Assembly: GCA_041485845.1 (NCBI GenBank) | Contig: JBGPKH010000489.1 | Coordinates: 1-6,995 of the forward strand | Direction: 5' to 3' | Length of the DNA stretch: 6,995 nucleotides | DNA from: OMOG01 sp041485845 | GTDB lineage: Bacteria > Acidobacteriota > Terriglobia > Bryobacterales > Bryobacteraceae | In this document: positions 1 through 5,302 of the stretch, in pieces | How the letters are laid out: the number at the start of each line of letters is the position of its first letter | Position numbering within the stretch: the stretch's first letter is position 1 | Notes under the pieces: model-generated | The model's database searches: none | Seen by the model: only the letters and a program-made list of their open reading frames with translations | Told to the model about the DNA's origin: nothing | Translations under genes and position numbers: made by a program

Positions 1-564
1 CGCCTGGCCCAGCAGGCGGACCGCCTGCCCGCCGGTCTGATAGGTCCACGCCCGCCCCTCCATGGCCGCGACCGCCGAAAAGGCGTCCGGCATCGAGTGG
101 AGCTCGCGGAACTCCACTCCGGAATCGGGCGCGTGGTGCATCTGGATCTTCTCGAGATTCACTCGCGCCACCATCACACGTTCGGTGTGGCGCATCCCCA
201 GGGGGTTCAACAGCACCGTCTCGAGAACGCTCAGTATGGCGGTGTTGGCGCCCACTCCGAACGCCACAGTCAAGACGGCCGCGCCGGTCAACAGAGGATT
301 CCGCAGGGTCATCCGCAGCGCGAACTTGATGTCTTTCCACAGCACGTCGATTCGCGGAAAGGTCCACTCGTCGCGGCTCTGGTCGGCCGCCGCCGACGTG
401 TTTCCGAACTGCTGCGCCGCGGCCTTCGCCGCCTCGCCCGGCGACATGCCCTGGCGGACGAACTCCTCCTCCAGCATTTCGCGATGCAGGCGGATCTCGT
501 CGTTCAGCTCGGTCTCCAGGCGCCCGCCCCGCGCCCGCAAGCGAAAACGGTTCCAGAATCTCAT
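1..564 (-). CDS. ADOP/MacB-like ABC transporter permease, N-terminal part (runs off left edge)
   Basis: Reading the minus strand from the ATG at 564 gives 188 codons without a stop to the window edge, so the C-terminus is missing. Residues 15-60 carry the cytoplasmic prefix typical of ADOP permeases: an acidic helix (ELNDEIRLHREMLEEE), then the RQGMSPGEAAKAA and QQFGN motifs. After a linker ending in DVLWKDIKFALRM (73-85) comes the first membrane segment, about 92-118, with the family signature VAFGVGANTAILSVLETVLL followed by NPLG. This precedes the periplasmic MacB-like domain, which begins around residue 125. A GGAG lies 5 bases upstream of the ATG (573-570). The ATG overlaps the padR stop as ATGA, so translation is probably coupled. 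Family members are usually around 800 residues and lack a partner ATPase gene next door; their substrates are mostly unknown. The family call is firm, the cargo unknown. Confidence 0.9.
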   Translation of the reverse strand, partial: MRFWNRFRLRARGGRLETELNDEIRLHREMLEEEFVRQGMSPGEAAKAAAQQFGNTSAAADQSRDEWTFPRIDVLWKDIKFALRMTLRNPLLTGAAVLTVAFGVGANTAILSVLETVLLNPLGMRHTERVMVARVNLEKIQMHHAPDSGVEFRELHSMPDAFSAVAAMEGRAWTYQTGGQAVRLLGQA

Positions 565-893
565 GCGGTCTCCATGACACGAGCGATGGCCGCCAGAACG
601 AAATCGAATTCCCGGACCTCCTCGGCAAGCTGCTTCCGCCCCGCCGGTGTGATCTTGTACACTCGCGCTTTGCGGTTGGTTTCTGTGATGCCCCACTCCG
701 CCTGCACCCAGCCGTTCACCAGCAGCCGCTGCAGCGCCGGATAGAGCGACCCTTCGCCTACTTTGAAAGCATCTTGCGAAAGCCGCCGGATCTGTAGCGC
801 GATCCCGTAGCCGTGGTTCGCGCCGCGGGTTAGTGTTTTGAGAACCAGCATGTCCAGCGTGCCCTTCAGGAATTCTGGATTTGGCGTACCCAT
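561..893 (-). CDS. PadR-family transcriptional regulator
   Basis: This is a 110-residue winged-helix regulator of the short PadR type (PF03551). It opens with MGTPNPEFLKGTLDMLVLKTL, then ANHGYGIALQIRRLS (25-39) and the hallmark GEGSLYPALQRLLVNGWV (46-63), and the wing ends in ARVYKITPAGRKQL (76-89). An in-frame upstream ATG at 983 would add 30 residues, but these do not resemble the family, and the MGTPNPEFLKG start is the usual one in acidobacterial homologues. There is no Shine-Dalgarno sequence before 893. Its stop overlaps the start of the permease gene by 4 bases (ATGA). PadR proteins commonly repress their own operon, so the palindrome over the start codon at 890-906 is a plausible operator. 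The inducing ligand cannot be inferred. Confidence 0.9.
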   Translation of the reverse strand: MGTPNPEFLKGTLDMLVLKTLTRGANHGYGIALQIRRLSQDAFKVGEGSLYPALQRLLVNGWVQAEWGITETNRKARVYKITPAGRKQLAEEVREFDFVLAAIARVMETA

Positions 894-906
894 CGATGTT
901 CGATAG
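890..906. promoter_or_regulatory. Palindrome over the padR start codon, candidate PadR operator
   Basis: ATCGA-TGT-TCGAT at 892-904 is a perfect inverted repeat with 5-base arms and a 3-base centre. A further pair matches at 890/906 after one mismatch. It spans the padR initiation codon (893-891) and the bases just upstream, where a repressor would block expression of padR and the coupled permease. The role as a PadR operator is inference from position and symmetry. Confidence 0.35.
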
Positions 907-911
907 ATTGG

Positions 912-927
912 ACTCCGATGGCGGAGT
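912..927. repeat. Small inverted repeat upstream of padR
   Basis: ACTCCG-ATGG-CGGAGT forms a perfect 6-base stem with a 4-base loop, 19 bases upstream of the padR start. It could be part of an operator or a hairpin in a padR leader. No U-tract follows on either strand, so it does not look like a terminator. Confidence 0.25.
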
Positions 928-969
928 TTGGTTAGCGGCAAAACAGATCCGCGCAACGAATAGCAGGCG

Positions 970-988
970 CCCAACCCGCCCAACCCCC
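970..988 (-). other. Potential G-quadruplex motif in the padR/metY divergent gap
   Basis: On the minus strand the tract reads GGGGG-TT-GGG-C-GGG-TT-GGG: four runs of at least three G with loops of 2, 1 and 2 bases, the canonical quadruplex pattern. More G runs (the complements of 999-1001 and 1005-1008) extend it towards metY, with spacing that recalls degenerate TTAGGG/TTGGGG repeats. It sits 45 bases before the metY start, where it lies on the template strand of metY, and about 80 bases upstream of padR. The pattern is seen directly; folding and any regulatory effect are inference. Confidence 0.45.
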
Positions 989-1033
989 AACTCCTAATCC
1001 CTAACCCCTGCCTTTTCGGTATCCTGATTACTT

Positions 1034-2332
1034 ATGCCCGACCAAACCGCTCCCGCCCGCCAACTGGGCTTCGCCACGAAATCGCTGCACGCCGGCCACA
1101 CGCCCGATAAAGCCAGCCTCGCGCGCGCGGTGCCGATCTACCAGAGCACGTCCTTCGTGTTCGAGAACTCCGCCCATGCGGCCGCGTTGTTCGGGCTGCA
1201 GCAGTTCGGCAACATCTACAGCCGCATCATGAACCCCACCACCGATGTTTTCGAACAGCGCGTGGCGGCGCTCGAAGGCGGCATCGCCGGGTTGGCGACC
1301 GCCAGCGGACAGGCCGCCCAGTTCCTCGCCATCTCCAGCCTCATGGAGCAGGGCGATGAGCTGGTCGCCGCCAGCACGCTTTACGGCGGCACCTACACGC
1401 AGTTCGACGTGAGCTTCCGCCGCATCGGCATCAACGTCAAGTTCGTCGAGCCCGACGATCCCGAGAACTTCCGCAAAGCCATCACGCCGCGAACGCGCGC
1501 CCTCTACGGCGAGACCATCGCCAACCCGCGCATGAACGTGCTCGATATCGAAAAGGTCGCGGCCATTGCGCACGAGGCCGGCGTGCCGCTGGTGATCGAC
1601 AACACCATGGCGTCGCCATACCTCTGCCGGCCCATCGAGTACGGCGCGGATATCGTCGTGCACTCGGCCACCAAGTTCCTGGGCGGCCACGGCACCTCCA
1701 TCGGCGGCATCATCGTCGATAGCGGCAAGTTCGCGTGGAGCGACAAGTATCCGGCGATCACCCAGCCCAGCCCCGGCTACCACGGCATGAAGTTCAGCGA
1801 AGTCTTCGGCAGCCTCGCCTACATCATCAAGGTGCGGGTCGAGGGACTCCGCGATTTCGGTCCGTGCATGAGCCCCTTTAATTCCTTCCTGTTCATCCAG
1901 GGCATCGAGACGCTGCTCTACCGCATGGAGGCGCACAGCCGCCACGCCCTTCAGGTCGCGGAGTGGCTCGAAAAGCATCCCGCGATCACCTGGGTGAAGT
2001 ACCCGGGTTTGAAATCCAGCCCGTACCACGCGCTGTCGCAAAAGTATCTGCCGAAGGGGCAGGGATCCATCGTGACTTTCGGCATCAAGGGTGGCATGGA
2101 AGCGGGGCGCAAGCTCATCGATTCCGTTCAGATCTTCTCGCACCTCGCCAACCTCGGCGACGCCAAGAGCCTGATCATTCATCCCTCTTCCACCACTCAC
2201 CAGCAACTCTCCGACGACCAGCAGTTGGACGCCGGCGTCACCAAGGACCTGGTGCGCATCTCGGTCGGCATCGAAGACGTCGAGGACCTGATCTGGGATC
2301 TCGACCAGGCCATCGCCGTCTCGCAAAAGTAG
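1034..2332 (+). CDS. metY: O-acetylhomoserine sulfhydrylase (O-acetylhomoserine aminocarboxypropyltransferase)
   Basis: This 432-residue cytosolic PLP enzyme of the Cys/Met-metabolism family converts O-acetylhomoserine plus sulfide to homocysteine and acetate, the direct-sulfhydrylation route to methionine. The phosphate-binding YSRIMNPT is at 62-69 and LYGGT at 116-120, where Tyr117 should stack on the cofactor. Asp189 in VIDNTMASP pairs with the pyridine nitrogen, and SATKFLGGHG (211-220) carries the PLP lysine, Lys214. The C-terminal motif GDAKSLIIHPSSTTHQQ (375-391) and Arg408 in VRIS bind the substrate carboxylate. The length, and the long segment around 277-345 ending in QKYLPKGQGSIVTFG, fit MetY rather than the shorter MetB, MetC or MetZ enzymes. 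There is no Shine-Dalgarno sequence before the ATG; a weak TATCCT at 1020-1025 could be a -10 giving a nearly leaderless mRNA. I see no SAM riboswitch in the short upstream gap. It heads the run metY-aroB-ubiE. Confidence 0.93.
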   Translation: MPDQTAPARQLGFATKSLHAGHTPDKASLARAVPIYQSTSFVFENSAHAAALFGLQQFGNIYSRIMNPTTDVFEQRVAALEGGIAGLATASGQAAQFLAISSLMEQGDELVAASTLYGGTYTQFDVSFRRIGINVKFVEPDDPENFRKAITPRTRALYGETIANPRMNVLDIEKVAAIAHEAGVPLVIDNTMASPYLCRPIEYGADIVVHSATKFLGGHGTSIGGIIVDSGKFAWSDKYPAITQPSPGYHGMKFSEVFGSLAYIIKVRVEGLRDFGPCMSPFNSFLFIQGIETLLYRMEAHSRHALQVAEWLEKHPAITWVKYPGLKSSPYHALSQKYLPKGQGSIVTFGIKGGMEAGRKLIDSVQIFSHLANLGDAKSLIIHPSSTTHQQLSDDQQLDAGVTKDLVRISVGIEDVEDLIWDLDQAIAVSQK

Positions 2333-2337
2333 CGCGT

Positions 2338-3411
2338 ATGCCCTCTTTTCGCATCGAGACACCCGGCCACTGCTACTCGGCGATCGTGGAGCGCGGCGTC
2401 ATTGGGAAGGCGGCGGAGTATCTTCCCGCGAAGCACGGCAAGGTGTTTGTCACCACGACCGAGGATGTGTGGCGGCACCAGGGTGAAGCGCTCGTCCGCG
2501 GCCTCGGCGGCGTCCCCCACGAAGTCCTCTACCTTCCAGGCGGTGAAGATCGCAAACGCCTGGCGCCCGTGGAAGAAGCCGCCGAGGAGATGGTGCGGCG
2601 CGGCGCCGACCGCTCCTCGCTGGTGATCGCTTTCGGCGGCGGCATCGTCAACGACATGGCCGGTTTCCTCGCCGCCATCTTCATGCGCGGCATCCCGGTG
2701 CTCCAGATTCCCACCACGCTGCTGGCGCAGGTGGACGCGTCCATCGGAGGCAAGACGGGCGTCAACCTGGTCAGCGGCAAGAACCTCATCGGCAGTTTCC
2801 ACCAGCCGCTCGCCGTGCTCATCGATCCCGCGGCACTCGACACTCTGCCCGGCCGCGAATACCGCGCCGGCCTCTACGAAATCATCAAGGCCGGCATCAT
2901 CCGCGAGCCAAGCCTCTTCGACTATCTCAACGTGAACAGCGGGGAGGTCCTCGCCCGCCATCCGAATGCCGTCGATCGCATCATCGCCGATTCCGTGGGC
3001 ATGAAGGCCGAAGTGGTGTCCAACGACGAGCGCGAGGGTGACCTGCGCCGCATCCTCAATTTTGGCCACACTTTCGGACACGCCCTGGAGGCCGAGACTT
3101 CATACACGCGATTCCTGCATGGCGAAGCCGTAGCGTGGGGAATGCGCGCCGCCGTTTACCTGAGCGAAATCGCCGGCCACCTGTCCGCTGAAGACAGCGT
3201 CGACATTCTGGAGACGCTGGAACTTTACGGCCCCATCCCGCCGCTCAACGGAATTCCCGCGGAGAACCTTCTCGCCCGCCTGGTGCACGACAAGAAGACG
3301 GTGCAGGGCAAAGTTCACTTCGTTCTCGCCCAACGCATCGGCGAGGTGAGTGTCGTCTCGGGCGTCGATGAGAAGATGGTGATCGAGGCCATCCGGTCCG
3401 CCCTCGCATGA
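2338..3411 (+). CDS. aroB: 3-dehydroquinate synthase
   Basis: AroB turns DAHP into 3-dehydroquinate, the second step of the shikimate pathway, using NAD+ and a divalent metal, usually zinc. The 357-residue product has its normal length. The NAD-binding GGGIVNDMAGF is at 100-110, followed by QIPTTLLAQVDASIGGKTGVN (123-143) and GKNLIGSFHQP (147-157). Glu181 in YEIIKAG, His244 in NFGHTFGH and His261 in LHGEAV match the metal ligands. Arg237, Asn241, Lys320 and neighbouring conserved residues are also present. The frame is open further upstream inside metY, but the ATG at 2338, 5 bases after the metY stop, gives the usual N-terminus; only a weak AAAAG precedes it. Asn105 replaces the glycine common in GGGVVGD of other phyla, which I take as lineage variation. 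The product feeds chorismate and hence menaquinone, matching the gene that follows. Confidence 0.95.
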   Translation: MPSFRIETPGHCYSAIVERGVIGKAAEYLPAKHGKVFVTTTEDVWRHQGEALVRGLGGVPHEVLYLPGGEDRKRLAPVEEAAEEMVRRGADRSSLVIAFGGGIVNDMAGFLAAIFMRGIPVLQIPTTLLAQVDASIGGKTGVNLVSGKNLIGSFHQPLAVLIDPAALDTLPGREYRAGLYEIIKAGIIREPSLFDYLNVNSGEVLARHPNAVDRIIADSVGMKAEVVSNDEREGDLRRILNFGHTFGHALEAETSYTRFLHGEAVAWGMRAAVYLSEIAGHLSAEDSVDILETLELYGPIPPLNGIPAENLLARLVHDKKTVQGKVHFVLAQRIGEVSVVSGVDEKMVIEAIRSALA

Positions 3412-4145
3412 GCGGCGCCACGCCCGCGGGCACGCACACCGAGCAGGAGGCCGCCCGCTGGGTGCGCGGCATGTTCGGCCGCGTGGCGCACCGCTACGAC
3501 CTGGCCAATCACCTGCTCTCCGGCAATCTCGACCGCCTCTGGCGCGCGCACACCGTACGCCGCGTCCGCCCAATTCTGGAACGGCCCGGCGCGCGCGCGC
3601 TCGATATCTGCTGCGGCACCGGCGACCTGCTTCTGGCGCTCGCGCGCACTGGCCGCGGCCTGGTGCTGGGCTCCGATTTCTGCCACCCGATGTTGATGGG
3701 CGCTAGTCAGAAAATCGCCAAGCGGCACGCCCACGCAGTCCTGTTCGAAGGCGACGCGCTCTGTCTTCCCATCCGCGGCGCGTCGCTCGATCTCATCACC
3801 GTGGCCTTCGGTTTCCGCAACCTGGCCAACTACGAGGCGGGCTTAGTGGAGATGCGCCGCGTGCTCCGCCCCGGCGGCATGGCCGCCATCCTGGAGTTCT
3901 CGCAACCGGGGAATCGCCTGTTCGCCGCGGTCTACACTTTCTACTCGCGCCGTATCCTGCCGCTGATTGGAGGAGCGCTTACCGGAAGCCGCGATGCGTA
4001 CCGGTATCTTCCCGAATCGATCCGCAAGTTCCCTGACGCTCCGCAACTCGCCGAAGCCATGCGCCGTGCGGGCTTCCACGAAGTCACGTACGAGTACCTG
4101 ACCGGAGGAGCGGTGGCATTGCATTTAGGGCTTGCGGGTTCCTAA
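3408..4145 (+). CDS. ubiE: Demethylmenaquinone methyltransferase (UbiE/MenG family)
   Basis: This 245-residue class I SAM-dependent methyltransferase carries out the last step of menaquinone synthesis, C-methylation of demethylmenaquinone at the membrane face. VRGMFGRVAHRYDLANHLLS (19-38) with LDRLWR is the UbiE N-terminal signature. SAM motif I is LDICCGTGDL (65-74), GSDFCHPML follows at 88-96, and VAFGFRNLANYEAGLVEMRR (132-151) leads into RVLRPGGMAAILEFSQP (151-167), the second signature. The C-terminus has YRYLPESIRKFPD and ends in LTGGAVALHLG, as family members do. Its ATG overlaps the aroB stop as ATGA, indicating coupled translation. UbiE proteins can also act on ubiquinone precursors; menaquinone is preferred here because acidobacteria typically use it and aroB is adjacent, which is inference. 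Confidence 0.92.
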   Translation: MSGATPAGTHTEQEAARWVRGMFGRVAHRYDLANHLLSGNLDRLWRAHTVRRVRPILERPGARALDICCGTGDLLLALARTGRGLVLGSDFCHPMLMGASQKIAKRHAHAVLFEGDALCLPIRGASLDLITVAFGFRNLANYEAGLVEMRRVLRPGGMAAILEFSQPGNRLFAAVYTFYSRRILPLIGGALTGSRDAYRYLPESIRKFPDAPQLAEAMRRAGFHEVTYEYLTGGAVALHLGLAGS

Positions 4146-4189
4146 ACACCTCGCTCACGCTCGTGGCTCTGAAACGCCACCATCGGCCC

Positions 4190-4307
4190 CGGAAAAGTTA
4201 TCCCGGCCACCCCGGCGCTCTCACGTTCGGTGAGTTCTTCGGCCCCATCGGCCGCGGAGCCTTTTCCGCCTCAGGAGGACGGAGAGGTTATCTCGGCCAC
4301 TCCGGCG
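4190..4307 (+). repeat. Degenerate 28-base direct repeat in the convergent gap
   Basis: The segment 4190-4217 recurs at 4280-4307, 90 bases later, with 24 of 28 positions identical. The shared core is GTTATC-Y-CGGCCAC-Y-CCGGCG and all four differences are transitions. The gap between ubiE and the minus-strand DUF2103-like gene (4146-4323) otherwise holds two small GC hairpins, CTCAC-GTTCG-GTGAG (4220-4234) and CGGCC-CCATC-GGCCG (4240-4254). Neither is followed by a U-tract on either strand, so no terminator is called with confidence, although one is expected between convergent genes. No gene is seen in this gap. Confidence 0.5.
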
Positions 4308-4323
4308 TTTCGGCGGTGAATTC

Positions 4324-4626
4324 TCACCCTACCTCCGCGCCCGCCTCCCGCAGCGCTGCTTCCACCGCTTCCTTCCCCCACCCGGTGCTGATGAACAACT
4401 CCTGCCGCGCACCGGCGCTCAGCGCGATCGCCTTCCAGCCGTTCTGCGTGGGCACGGTCACCCGCACCTTCACTTTGCCGCGCGCATCGCGCACCGGACG
4501 GATGACTCCCGGGATTACCGACCGAATCTCCGCATTCGCTGCCAAAAACTCTTCCAGAATGCCGCGCACGCCATCGATGATGCTGTGCTCGATCTTGAGG
4601 CGGTCTTTCGCGGTGCGCAGGCGCAT
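4324..4626 (-). CDS. Uncharacterised 100-residue protein, DUF2103-like
   Basis: The product is a 100-residue soluble protein with no signal peptide or membrane segment. Visible features are RLKIEHSIIDGVRGILEEFL (9-28), IRSVIPGVIRPVRDARG (34-50) and KVKVRVTVPTQNGWKAIALS (51-70), then QELFIST (75-81). The order helix, IxxVIPGxI, then two strands ending in GWKAIA resembles what I recall of DUF2103. That family is sometimes labelled a predicted metal-binding protein, but this copy has no cysteine and only one histidine (His14), so metal binding is not supported. The ATG directly follows the pcm stop with no spacer; GGAGAGGG at 4644-4637 is a suitable ribosome site inside the end of pcm. It is almost certainly co-transcribed with pcm. 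The gene looks real; the family is tentative and the function unknown. Confidence 0.75.
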   Translation of the reverse strand: MRLRTAKDRLKIEHSIIDGVRGILEEFLAANAEIRSVIPGVIRPVRDARGKVKVRVTVPTQNGWKAIALSAGARQELFISTGWGKEAVEAALREAGAEVG

Positions 4627-5241
4627 CTACCGCCAGCCCTCTCCGCCGCGCAAGAGGACGAACCGGCACAGCGTCGCCACGCGAGACTCGATGCGGCCTC
4701 GGTCCTTCCACACCACGCGCAATTCCTGGTCGTTGCGCTCGCCCACTGGGATGACCAGGCGTCCCGGATCGCGCAGTTGCTCCAAAAGCGAAGCCGGAAT
4801 GTCCGGCGCCCCCGCCGCCACGGAGATCGCGTCGTAAGGCGCCCGTTCCGCATGTCCGCACGAGCCATCGCCGATCACCACTTCGACGTTCCCGTGGCGC
4901 CCTGTGCGCCGCAGGTTTTCGCGCGCCCGGTACGCGAGCCCGGGAATGATTTCGACCGAAATCACGCGCGCCGCCAACGCGCCCAGCACCGCCGCCGCGT
5001 ATCCGCAGCCCGCGCCGACTTCCAGCACCGTCTCCGTGCCTGTCAGTGCCAGCGATTCGGCCATCAGAGCCGTCATGTACGGCTGCGAAATCGTCTGCCC
5101 GTAGCCGATCTGAGCCGGATCGTCGCGGTACGACACCACGCGGAGTTCCATGGGCACGAACTCCTCACGCGGGATTTCCTGCATGGCGCACAGCACGCGC
5201 TCGTCGCGAATGTTGCGCCGGCGGAGTTGCACCTCCACCAT
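4627..5241 (-). CDS. pcm: Protein-L-isoaspartate O-methyltransferase
   Basis: This 204-residue SAM-dependent methyltransferase repairs proteins by methylating abnormal L-isoaspartyl residues in the cytosol. MVEVQLRRRNIRDERVLCAM (1-20) followed by IPREEFVP (23-30) is the usual start. The diagnostic GYGQTISQPYMTALM is at 47-61. SAM motif I is VLEVGAGCGYAAAVL (72-86) and VISVEIIP (93-100) holds the ribose-binding acid. GDGSCGHAERAPYDAISV (124-141) and LLEQLRDPGRLVIPVG (152-167) complete the fold. An upstream in-frame ATG at 5340 would add 33 residues reaching into the divergent dehydrogenase gene; I chose 5241 because GGAG at 5254-5251 sits 9 bases before it and the protein then begins as in the family. 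The gene is divergent from the dehydrogenase and abuts the DUF2103-like gene. Confidence 0.92.
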   Translation of the reverse strand: MVEVQLRRRNIRDERVLCAMQEIPREEFVPMELRVVSYRDDPAQIGYGQTISQPYMTALMAESLALTGTETVLEVGAGCGYAAAVLGALAARVISVEIIPGLAYRARENLRRTGRHGNVEVVIGDGSCGHAERAPYDAISVAAGAPDIPASLLEQLRDPGRLVIPVGERNDQELRVVWKDRGRIESRVATLCRFVLLRGGEGWR

Positions 5242-5289
5242 CTTGCGGCGCTCCGTTGGCCAATCGGGAATCAAGACTACCCCCAACTC

Positions 5290-5295
5290 TATAAT
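5290..5295 (+). promoter_or_regulatory. Perfect -10 box for the isocitrate dehydrogenase gene
   Basis: TATAAT at 5290-5295 matches the sigma-70 consensus exactly in an otherwise GC-rich gap. Transcription from it should begin around 5301-5303, on the start codons ATGATG at 5300-5305, so the mRNA would be leaderless or nearly so; no Shine-Dalgarno sequence is present. No good -35 is seen at 16-18 bases spacing and there is no extended -10, so strength or activator dependence is uncertain. Confidence 0.5.
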
Positions 5296-5296
5296 A
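5291..5296 (-). promoter_or_regulatory. Overlapping -10 box for pcm
   Basis: The same near-palindrome, CTATAATAG at 5289-5297, reads TATTAT on the minus strand (5296-5291), a 5/6 match to consensus. A start near 5284 would leave a pcm leader of about 43 bases containing the GGAG site. A weak -35 candidate, TTAATC (5319-5314), is 17 bases upstream. The assignment rests on sequence alone. Confidence 0.4.
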
Positions 5297-5302
5297 GCTA
5301 TG

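Noticed and set aside
97..744. Plus-strand frames over the padR/permease region (62-577 and 97-744)
   Set aside because: The minus strand encodes recognisable PadR and ADOP motifs there; the plus-strand products match nothing I know and cross both genes.
894..1033. SAM riboswitch or other structured leader before metY
   Set aside because: The gap is only 140 bases, is shared with divergent padR, and shows none of the conserved SAM riboswitch core sequences or a terminator hairpin.
1963..2337. N-terminal extension of AroB reaching back into metY
   Set aside because: The extension is out-of-frame metY sequence without AroB similarity. The ATG at 2338 restores the normal length and N-terminus.
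1028..2362. 444-codon open frame on the minus strand opposite metY
   Set aside because: It mirrors the strongly supported metY frame almost base for base, as expected from GC-rich codon use. Its translation is rich in Asp, Gly, Ala, Val and Arg without any recognisable motif.
2197..3081. 294-codon minus-strand frame opposite aroB
   Set aside because: It is antisense to clear AroB motifs, spans the metY/aroB junction, and its product has low-complexity composition.
4146..4323. Rho-independent terminator between convergent ubiE and the DUF2103-like gene
   Set aside because: The hairpins seen have only 5-base stems and no U-tract on either strand, so they do not justify a terminator call.
4163..4837. 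Plus-strand frames over the pcm and DUF2103-like region
   Set aside because: They are antisense to motif-bearing Pcm and to a gene with a ribosome site and tight operon spacing; the composition is Arg/Ser/Pro-rich noise.
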